DNA from: DAIDJM01 sp964250215
Lineage (GTDB): Bacteria > Pseudomonadota > Alphaproteobacteria > Acetobacterales > Acetobacteraceae
Reading direction: 5' to 3'
Assembly (NCBI GenBank): GCA_964250215.1
Contig: CAXUEX010000189.1
Span: 1 to 5,131, forward strand
Length of the DNA stretch: 5,131 nucleotides
Every line of letters starts with the position of its first letter. The first letter of the stretch is position 1. Shown here piece after piece: positions 1-5,131 of the stretch. A program made the position numbers and the translations under genes. The notes below the pieces were generated by a model. It made no database searches. It saw only the letters and a list, made by a program, of their open reading frames with translations, and was not told the DNA's origin.

Positions 1-232
1 GCGCACGCGCGCCGCGCAGCACGCCGCGGCCCGCGAGCCCGGCGCCAGACAGCACATGCACTTCGCCATCCTGGAACAACGGATTTTTCGCGGCACCCGA
101 GCGCGCATCGGTGAACAGCACCACGCGATGGCCGCGTTTGCGCAATTCCGCGGCCAGCGCTTCGGCCGGAAACAGATGACCGCCGGTGCCACCCGCCGCG
201 ATTGCGATCGCGCGCAATTCCGGGCCCCTCAC
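1..232 (-). CDS. murG: UDP-GlcNAc:lipid I GlcNAc transferase MurG, N-terminal part (3' end beyond window)
   Basis: MurG is a GT28-family (GT-B fold) glycosyltransferase on the cytoplasmic face of the membrane. It adds GlcNAc to lipid I to make lipid II, the FtsW substrate. Only about 77 codons of an expected ~360 lie in the window, with no stop before the edge. The glycine-rich loop GGTGGHLFPA is at residues 14-23, counted from the GTG, and is diagnostic of MurG. It is followed by AEALAAELRKRGHRVVLFTD, a typical first alpha/beta unit. The outer start is the GTG at 232, overlapping the ftsW stop as GTGA; it has no purine-rich site upstream. A TTG at 217 is in frame with GAGGGG 7 nt upstream and would give a protein starting MRAIAIAAGGTGGH, so it may be the real start. 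The identification is firm; only the start is uncertain. Confidence 0.95.
   Translation of the reverse strand, partial: MRGPELRAIAIAAGGTGGHLFPAEALAAELRKRGHRVVLFTDARSGAAKNPLFQDGEVHVLSGAGLAGRGVLRGARA
225..230 (-). promoter_or_regulatory. Candidate Shine-Dalgarno for a TTG start of murG
   Basis: The minus strand reads GAGGGG here, 7 nt before an in-frame TTG at 217-215. It lies inside the first codons of murG if the GTG at 232 is used. The GTG itself has only GGCGATCCATC directly upstream, with no good anti-SD match. This site therefore favours the TTG start, which would add an 11-nt gap after the ftsW stop. Position and match are seen; use of the site is inferred. Confidence 0.55.
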
Positions 233-1359
233 GATGGATCGCCATGCGTGCGGCGCCGCGTCAGCGCGAGCAACATGCCCATGCCGAGCGCCACCGAAAG
301 CGCCGAGCTGCCGCCATAAGAAATGAACGGCAGCGTCATGCCTTTCGTGGGGATCAGATGCAGCGAGGAAGCCATGTTCACGAAAGCTTGCAAACCGAAG
401 CCGGTGAGCAGGCCGGAGGCGGCGAGGATGGCGAACTCGTCGGTTTCCTGGATGAGGCGCAGCAGGCCGCGCATCACGATGAAAGCGAACACGCCGAGCA
501 TGAGCAGACACACGATCAAGCCGAACTCCTCGCCCGCCACCGCATAGACAAAATCGGCGTGCGCATCGGGCAGCAGATCCTTCACCCGGCCTTCGCCGGG
601 TCCGCGGCCGAGCAGCCCGCCATTGCCGAACGCCTGCAATGCCGTATCGACCTGGTAATGATCGCCTGAACTGGGGTGCAGAAAGCGCGTCACACGGCTG
701 CGCACATGCGGGAAAATGGCATACGCGGCGGCCGCGGCGCCCAAAATGCCGGCGCCGCCGATACCGGCGAGCACGAGGTTGAGCCCCTGCACGAAAAGCT
801 GCGCGAAGAACACGGCGGTGATAACGGACAACATGCCGATATCCGGTTGTGCCTGTAGCAGCATCAGGATCACGCCGAACACGGCAAAGGCCGCGACGTA
901 GCCCTGCCAGCGCGCGAGCAGATTGCGGCCGGAACCGTCGGCCAACAGCCAGGCGGCGACAACCGCGAAGCAGGGTTTCAGGAATTCGCTGGGTTGCAGT
1001 GAAAGTCCTGGCAGCGCAATCCAGCGCCGCGCGCCCTTGATTTCCACGCCGTGCACCAGCGTGAGCGCGGTGAGCGCCAGTGCGATCAGGCCGCCGATCA
1101 GCGCCAGCCGGCGAATGTTGCGCGGCGAAAGCAGAGACACGCCAACCATCATCGCGCCGGCGAGGGCGAGAAAAACGACCTGCTTCAGAATAAATATGTT
1201 ACGCGACTGGTGGATGCGTTCGGCCACTGCAGGGCTGGCCGCCAACACCAATACGTAGCCAAAACCGATGAGCGCAACGATGCTGAACAATATCCAGCGA
1301 TCAACGGTCCACCACCAGCGGCCGAGCACGGACGGGTCGGAGCGCGAGAGCACGGCCAT
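229..1359 (-). CDS. ftsW: SEDS lipid II polymerase FtsW (complete)
   Basis: FtsW is the septal SEDS-family peptidoglycan glycosyltransferase, working in the inner membrane with the class B PBP FtsI in the divisome. The protein is 376 aa, shorter than E. coli FtsW (414) but, from memory, usual for alphaproteobacteria. I place about ten membrane segments by eye, near residues 22-42, 56-77, 84-103, 126-141, 151-168, 172-190, 194-216, 280-304, 311-332 and 342-366. Motifs include KGARRWI at 108-114, LQPSEFLK at 121-128, QPDIG at 171-175, and GNGGLLGRGPGEG at 245-257. LPDAHADF at 263-270 holds D269, equivalent to the essential Asp in the large periplasmic loop. GEEFG is at 276-280 and PTKGMTLPFISYGGSS at 337-352. 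FtsW rather than RodA is inferred from the dcw context and the RWWWTVDRW N-terminus. The ATG overlaps the murD stop (TGATG), with a GAGG-type site about 10 nt upstream. The C-terminal tail is short and basic. Confidence 0.97.
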   Translation of the reverse strand: MAVLSRSDPSVLGRWWWTVDRWILFSIVALIGFGYVLVLAASPAVAERIHQSRNIFILKQVVFLALAGAMMVGVSLLSPRNIRRLALIGGLIALALTALTLVHGVEIKGARRWIALPGLSLQPSEFLKPCFAVVAAWLLADGSGRNLLARWQGYVAAFAVFGVILMLLQAQPDIGMLSVITAVFFAQLFVQGLNLVLAGIGGAGILGAAAAAYAIFPHVRSRVTRFLHPSSGDHYQVDTALQAFGNGGLLGRGPGEGRVKDLLPDAHADFVYAVAGEEFGLIVCLLMLGVFAFIVMRGLLRLIQETDEFAILAASGLLTGFGLQAFVNMASSLHLIPTKGMTLPFISYGGSSALSVALGMGMLLALTRRRTHGDPS

Positions 1360-2732
1360 CAGTGCACCGCCTCGGTGGCCGAAGCGATTTCGCGCACCAG
1401 CGTGCGGAAGCGCTCGCCGCGGGCTTCGAAGCCGGTGAACTGATCGAAGCTGGCGGCGGCAGGCGAGAGCAGCACGATTTTCGCGCCGAGCTCACGCGCC
1501 GCACGGAACGCGGCCGGCACGGCGGCATCGAGCGTTTCCACGATTTCGTGCGGCACGCCGGCCTGCTGCAGCGTGGCAGCGAACGCGGCGGCATCCCGGC
1601 CGATCAGCAAGGCGCGCGCGATGCGCGGAAAATACGGCGCGAGCGGCGCGATGCCGCCGGATTTGGCGATGCCGCCGACGATCCACACAAGGTTTTCATA
1701 GCAGCCGAGCGCGCGCGCGGCGGCATCGGCGTTCGTCGCCTTGCTGTCGTTCACGAAATCAATGCCATCGGCTTCGCCCACCAGTTCCTGGCGGTGCGCC
1801 AGGCCGGGGAAATCCAGCAGGCCGCACGCCACCGCTTCCCGCTGCACGCCCAGCGCGAGGGCGAGCGCGGCCGCGCCGGCCGCATTCTGCGCATTATGCG
1901 TTCCTGGCAGCGCGCGGGCCTGGCGCAGATCGGCGATCGCACCTTCCGCATCGCGCAGAATGCCTTGTTCCACCCACACATCGGCGCGGCGCTCGCCGGA
2001 AATCGTATGCGCACGCGGAAGCGCCGCGGCCATTTTCTGGCTGTATTCGTCGTCGATGCCGATGGCGGCAAAATCGGCTGGCGTCTGGCGCGCAAAGATT
2101 TCGCGTTTCGCCGCCGCGTAGCCGGCAACGTCGCCATGCCTGTCGAGGTGATCGGGGCTGAGATTCAGCATGACCGCCGCATCGAAGCGGAGGGTGGCGA
2201 GTCGTTCCAACATGTAGCTGGACATTTCGAGAACGTAGATGCCGTCATCGGGCAGCAATTTCAGGCTGAGCGCGGCGGGCCCAAGATTGGCGCCGGCCGC
2301 GTGCGGCAGGCCGGCGGCGGCAAGGATATGCGCGAGCAGCGCCGTGGTGGTGGATTTGCCGTTCGTGCCGGTGATCCCGGCGAAGCGCGCGCGGCTGCCG
2401 GCGCGGCGCACGGCCTGGAAAAGCAGTTCCGCATCCGTGAGGATCGGGCAGCCAACTTCCACAGCAGCGGCGGCAATGCGGTGTGGCGCGGGCAGCGCGT
2501 GCGGAATACCGGGAGACAGCACGAGCGCATCGAGCTCGCGCAAATCCGGCGTGGGATCCTGCACGGAAAAGCCGTCGCGCAGCATGGCTTCGCGTGCATA
2601 GGCCGCATCGTCCCAGCACGTGACGATGGCGCCCATGGCCGATAGCGCGCGCAATGCGGCGATGCCGGCGCGGCCGAGCCCCACCACCGCGAACCGTCGG
2701 CCTTCGAACAGGGTGCGGGGAAAGCCGATCAT
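1359..2732 (-). CDS. murD: UDP-MurNAc-L-alanine--D-glutamate ligase MurD (complete)
   Basis: MurD is the cytoplasmic ATP-dependent ligase that adds D-glutamate to UDP-MurNAc-L-Ala. The 457-aa length is in the usual range (E. coli has 438). An N-terminal Rossmann-like domain carries VGLGRAGIAAL at 17-27 and LSPGIP at 72-77. The central ATPase domain has the P-loop GITGTNGKSTTTALL at 119-133, EMSSYMLE at 169-176 and LNLSPDHLDRHG at 189-200. K209 in AAAKREIF corresponds to the lysine that is carbamylated in the family. GTHNAQNAAGA is at 277-287. The C-terminal domain has AHRQE at 312-316, NDSKATN at 328-334, GGIAKSGG at 353-360 and LLSPAAASFDQF at 421-432. The ATG at 2732 overlaps the mraY stop (ATGA). 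No clear Shine-Dalgarno precedes it, so coupled re-initiation after mraY is likely. The stop shares one base with the ftsW start. Confidence 0.98.
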   Translation of the reverse strand: MIGFPRTLFEGRRFAVVGLGRAGIAALRALSAMGAIVTCWDDAAYAREAMLRDGFSVQDPTPDLRELDALVLSPGIPHALPAPHRIAAAAVEVGCPILTDAELLFQAVRRAGSRARFAGITGTNGKSTTTALLAHILAAAGLPHAAGANLGPAALSLKLLPDDGIYVLEMSSYMLERLATLRFDAAVMLNLSPDHLDRHGDVAGYAAAKREIFARQTPADFAAIGIDDEYSQKMAAALPRAHTISGERRADVWVEQGILRDAEGAIADLRQARALPGTHNAQNAAGAAALALALGVQREAVACGLLDFPGLAHRQELVGEADGIDFVNDSKATNADAAARALGCYENLVWIVGGIAKSGGIAPLAPYFPRIARALLIGRDAAAFAATLQQAGVPHEIVETLDAAVPAAFRAARELGAKIVLLSPAAASFDQFTGFEARGERFRTLVREIASATEAVH

Positions 2733-3817
2733 CTAATTTTCAACGTCGCAAGGCCGCACAGGGCCAGGATCATGGATACGATCCAAAAACGGATCACGAT
2801 TGTGGGTTCGGCCCAGCCCTTCTTTTCGAAATGGTGGTGCAGCGGCGCCATCAGGAACACGCGCCGGCCGGTGCGCTTGAACCAGAACACCTGGATAATG
2901 ACGCTGACGGTTTCCACCACAAACAGGCCGCCGGTGATCACCAGCACAATTTCATGCTTCACCGCCACCGCCACCGCGCCCAACGCGCCACCCAGCGCGA
3001 GACTGCCCGTATCACCCATGAACACCGCCGCCGGCGGCGCATTGAACCACAGGAAGCCCATGCCGGCGCCCACCAGCGCCGCGCAGAAGATCGCGAGTTC
3101 ACCCACACCGGGCACGTGGTTGAGTTGCAGGTAATCCGCGAACACGCGGTTGCCGACCAGATAGGCGATCAGCGCGAACACGCTCGCGACGATGATCGTC
3201 GGCACGGTCGCGAGCCCATCGAGCCCATCGGTAAGGTTCACCGCGTTGCTGCTGCCGAGCATGACGAACATCGCGAACAACGGAAACGCGAAACCCAGCG
3301 GCAGCAGCGCGCCTTTGAAGAACGGCACCGCCAGCGTGGTATCCAGCGGCGGCCGCAGCAGATAAGTGATCCAGATGGCCGCGATCAGGCCGATGGCGAT
3401 CTGCACAATCAGCTTGCCGCGCGCCGAGACGCCCTTCGTGTTGCGCCGCGAGAGCTTCAGGTAATCGTCGGCGAACCCCACCGCGCCATAGCCCAGCGTG
3501 CAAAACAGCACGGCCCACACGTAGCCGTTGCCGAGATCTGCCCACAGCAGCGTGGAAACGCTCAGCGCCGACAGGATCAGCACACCGCCCATGGTGGGCG
3601 TGCCTTTCTTTTCGATCAGGTGCCGCTCCGGCCCGTCTTCGCGAATCGGCTGGCCGCCGCGCTGCACGGATTTCAGCCAGCGGATCACGCGCGGCCCGAG
3701 CCAGAAACTCAGCACGAGCGCGGTAAGGCAAGCGGCGCCGGAACGGAACGTGATGTAGCGGAACAGGTTGAAGAGCGCGAATTTCTCGGCAAACCCGTGC
3801 GTGAGAACATACAGCAT
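2729..3817 (-). CDS. mraY: Phospho-N-acetylmuramoyl-pentapeptide-transferase MraY (complete)
   Basis: MraY is an integral membrane enzyme that transfers phospho-MurNAc-pentapeptide from UDP to undecaprenyl phosphate, giving lipid I. The protein is 362 aa, a normal length (E. coli has 360). Family motifs are all present: EKKGTPTMGG at 69-78; GFADDYLK at 114-121 with the Asp pair D117/D118; NLTDGLDGLA at 194-203; FMGDTGSL at 266-273 with D269; and APLHHHFE at 324-331. Hydrophobic stretches separated by these polar cytoplasmic loops fit the ten-helix fold. The N-terminus ALFNLFRYITFR is of the alphaproteobacterial type. The ATG is well supported: it sits in a TGATG overlap with the murF stop and has GGAG 8 nt upstream. 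The 3' end overlaps murD by four bases (ATGA). No key residue is missing. Confidence 0.98.
   Translation of the reverse strand: MLYVLTHGFAEKFALFNLFRYITFRSGAACLTALVLSFWLGPRVIRWLKSVQRGGQPIREDGPERHLIEKKGTPTMGGVLILSALSVSTLLWADLGNGYVWAVLFCTLGYGAVGFADDYLKLSRRNTKGVSARGKLIVQIAIGLIAAIWITYLLRPPLDTTLAVPFFKGALLPLGFAFPLFAMFVMLGSSNAVNLTDGLDGLATVPTIIVASVFALIAYLVGNRVFADYLQLNHVPGVGELAIFCAALVGAGMGFLWFNAPPAAVFMGDTGSLALGGALGAVAVAVKHEIVLVITGGLFVVETVSVIIQVFWFKRTGRRVFLMAPLHHHFEKKGWAEPTIVIRFWIVSMILALCGLATLKIR
3211..3228. repeat. Perfect 9-bp tandem duplication coding for the DGL-DGL active-site motif of MraY
   Basis: The plus strand reads CGAGCCCAT twice in a row. On the coding strand this spans codons GAT GGG CTC GAT GGG CTC, giving D197-G-L-D200-G-L of the conserved NLTDGLDGLA motif. 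The amino acid repeat is a family feature; the identical codon choice makes it a perfect DNA repeat here. It is most likely a consequence of the protein motif plus codon bias, not a functional DNA element. Confidence 0.85.
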
Positions 3818-5131
3818 CAGCCGGGCTCCGCGCGCAACGCATCGACCACCACGCGCATTCGGCTGCCCAGGCTGCCCTTCACGAGCACCGCATCGCCGGG
3901 TCGCAGCGCCGCGCGCACGATCGGCGCGAGTTCGGCGCTGCTGCCGGCGTGCGCGCCGCGATTCTTAGCAGGCAAGGTATCATACAGGCCGCGCATCCAG
4001 GGTCCGCAAGCGTAGAGCAGATCGGCGGAGTCGCTAACCGCATCGGCAAGGCCGGCATGTTCGCGCTCGCTATGCGCGCCCAATTCCAGCATATCGCCCA
4101 GCACCGCAAGCCGGCGAGAGGCGTTTTGCAGCTTCAGCACCACGAGCGCGGCACGCATGGCGGCGGGCGACGCATTGTAGCTTTCATCCAGCAGCAGCGC
4201 GGCGCCACCGAGCAGCTTCGCGCGCGTGCCGCGGCCGGCAACCGCGCCGAAACCGCCCAGCGCCTGCGCCGCAAGCCGCAAATCGACGCCGAGCGCCGCC
4301 GCCGTGTGCAGCGCGGCCAGCGCGTTGCTGGCCATGTGCATGCCCGGAACGGGCACGCGCAGGCTCAGCCCAACGCCATCGATGTCAACAACGAGTCTGC
4401 TGCCGTCGGCATCATGTTCAACACGCGTGAGTTGCGCGGACGAAAACTCGCGCACGCGTATATGGTCGCGCAATCGCGCGCGCAGACGCGGCAGATACGG
4501 GCTGTCGGCCGGCAGCACGGCGGTACCACCCAGCAGCAGCCCATCCAGGATCGCGGCTTTTTCGTCGGCAATCGCTTCGATGCTGTGCATATGGCCGATA
4601 TGCGCCGTCTCGATCGCGGTGATCACCGCCACATCCGGCCCGGCGAGTTTCGCAAGCGGCGCAATTTCGCCGGGATGATTCATGCCGATTTCCACGATCG
4701 CGTAATCGGCTTCCGGCGGCGTGCGCGCCAGCGTGAGCGGCACGCCCCAATGATTGTTGTAGCTCGCGACCGCGGCGTGCGTGCGACCGGCCGCACTGAG
4801 CATGGTGCGCAGCATTTCCTTGGTCGTCGTCTTGCCGACGCTGCCGGTGATGGCCACCACCGAGCCCTGAAAACGCTCGCGCGCGAACGCGCCGAGCGAT
4901 TGCAGCGCCGCGAGCGTGTCGCCCACCAGCAGCAGTTTCGCGTCGTCGGGCGCGTCGTGCGGATCGTGCACCAGCGCGCCGGCAGCCCCCTTCGCGATCG
5001 CCTCCGCGATATGCCGGTGGCCGTCGCCGGTTTTCGTGGGCAGGGCCACGAAAAGATAGTCGGGTTGCAACGTGCGCGGATCGATTGAAACGCCCCCGGC
5101 GTGGAATGGCCGCGTCATCGTGCCCCCCGTG
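3817..5131 (-). CDS. murF: UDP-MurNAc-tripeptide--D-Ala-D-Ala ligase MurF (5' end beyond window)
   Basis: MurF is the cytoplasmic ATP-dependent Mur ligase that adds D-Ala-D-Ala to the UDP-MurNAc-tripeptide, the last soluble step before MraY. Residues here are numbered from the ATG at 5118 (433 aa to the stop). An N-terminal substrate-binding part has GVSIDPRTL at 9-17 and LFVALP at 22-27. The P-loop ITGSVGKTTTKEM is at 90-102, NNHWGVPLTL at 121-130, and EIGMNHPGEI at 143-152. K187 in DEKAAI is the likely carbamylated lysine. The C-terminal domain has DESYNASPAAM at 311-321, LGDMLELG at 340-347 and VLVKGSLGSRM at 411-421. The frame stays open upstream of the ATG, adding Thr-Gly-Gly-Thr. TGG followed by this spacing to GVSID fits the usual MurF N-terminus, which normally has about 25 residues more. 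I therefore infer that the gene is cut by the window edge. The stop overlaps the mraY start by one base (TGATG). Confidence 0.96.
   Translation of the reverse strand, partial: TGGTMTRPFHAGGVSIDPRTLQPDYLFVALPTKTGDGHRHIAEAIAKGAAGALVHDPHDAPDDAKLLLVGDTLAALQSLGAFARERFQGSVVAITGSVGKTTTKEMLRTMLSAAGRTHAAVASYNNHWGVPLTLARTPPEADYAIVEIGMNHPGEIAPLAKLAGPDVAVITAIETAHIGHMHSIEAIADEKAAILDGLLLGGTAVLPADSPYLPRLRARLRDHIRVREFSSAQLTRVEHDADGSRLVVDIDGVGLSLRVPVPGMHMASNALAALHTAAALGVDLRLAAQALGGFGAVAGRGTRAKLLGGAALLLDESYNASPAAMRAALVVLKLQNASRRLAVLGDMLELGAHSEREHAGLADAVSDSADLLYACGPWMRGLYDTLPAKNRGAHAGSSAELAPIVRAALRPGDAVLVKGSLGSRMRVVVDALRAEPG
3826..3829 (-). promoter_or_regulatory. Shine-Dalgarno of mraY
   Basis: GGAG on the minus strand, 8 nt before the mraY ATG at 3817 and inside the last codons of murF. 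The spacing is close to ideal and supports this ATG, which also overlaps the murF stop by one base. Confidence 0.6.

Noticed and set aside
584..601. Perfect 7-bp hairpin ACCCGGC-CTTC-GCCGGGT
   Set aside because: It lies in the ftsW codons for the conserved GPGEG loop and is explained by Gly/Pro/Arg codons. No U-tract follows on either strand, so it is not an intrinsic terminator.
202..669. Plus-strand open frame (155 codons) opposite the end of ftsW
   Set aside because: It mirrors the ftsW codon register, and its product is His/Glu/Ala-rich without a recognisable fold.
1362..2645. Long plus-strand open frame (427 codons) opposite murD
   Set aside because: It runs in exact codon register against murD, so it stays open as long as murD avoids TTA, CTA and TCA codons, which are rare in G+C-rich genes. 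Its product is Arg/Ala/Gly-rich with no recognisable motif, while the minus strand encodes a complete MurD.
3027..3038. 12-bp perfect palindrome GCCGCCGGCGGC
   Set aside because: It encodes Ala-Pro-Pro-Ala in MraY. A G/C-only palindrome of this length is expected by chance with these codons, and no partner sites are seen.
2654..4015. Long plus-strand open frame (453 codons) opposite mraY
   Set aside because: Same register-mirror effect: its codons line up with mraY codons. The translation is very rich in His, Arg and Gln with no membrane segments or domains.
204..5001. Three GCGATCGC octamers (204-211, 1933-1940, 4994-5001), resembling the cyanobacterial HIP1 repeat
   Set aside because: There are only three, all in coding sequence and largely explained by Ala/Ile/Arg/Asp codon use. 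The proteins look alphaproteobacterial, not cyanobacterial.
3949..5088. Long plus-strand open frame (379 codons) opposite murF
   Set aside because: It is in codon register with murF and has the same low-complexity Arg/Gln/His composition. It is a shadow of the real gene.
5115..5131. Possible murE 3' end (…R-G-A-R-stop) overlapping murF as ATGA
   Set aside because: The frame can be read and would fit the operon style, but it requires murF to start at 5118, which would leave MurF without its usual N-terminal segment. Four codons are not enough to support a gene.

Overview
The window is a contiguous piece of a bacterial division and cell wall (dcw) cluster, read entirely from the minus strand. 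In transcription order it holds murF (5' end cut off at the right edge), mraY, murD, ftsW and murG (only the first ~77 codons, cut off at the left edge). The sequence is G+C-rich, roughly two thirds by eye. The order murF-mraY-murD-ftsW-murG is the classical one. The FtsW N-terminus (LGRWWWTVDRW), the MraY N-terminus (SLF/ALFNLFRYITFR type) and the MurG opening (AAGGTGGHLFPA) look alphaproteobacterial. I would place the source there, but I cannot resolve order or genus from this window.

The layout is extremely tight. There is no intergenic base anywhere: all four junctions are stop/start overlaps (TGATG at murF/mraY, ATGA at mraY/murD, TGATG at murD/ftsW, GTGA at ftsW/murG). If murG instead starts at the downstream TTG, the last junction becomes an 11-nt gap. 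I see no internal terminator, no convincing internal promoter, no RNA gene, no mobile element and no CRISPR array. The genes are presumably co-transcribed from a promoter outside the window and translationally coupled.

The genes act in sequence in peptidoglycan synthesis. MurD adds D-Glu to UDP-MurNAc-L-Ala, and MurF later adds D-Ala-D-Ala to finish the UDP-MurNAc-pentapeptide. MraY moves the phospho-MurNAc-pentapeptide onto undecaprenyl phosphate (lipid I), and MurG adds GlcNAc (lipid II). FtsW, a SEDS glycosyltransferase, polymerises lipid II at the septum.

This is a conserved core region, and I did not find a novel system in it. Points worth a second look are the murF start (the first ATG in the window is probably not the true start), the murG start (GTG versus a TTG with a much better Shine-Dalgarno), and the coupling pattern at the overlaps.
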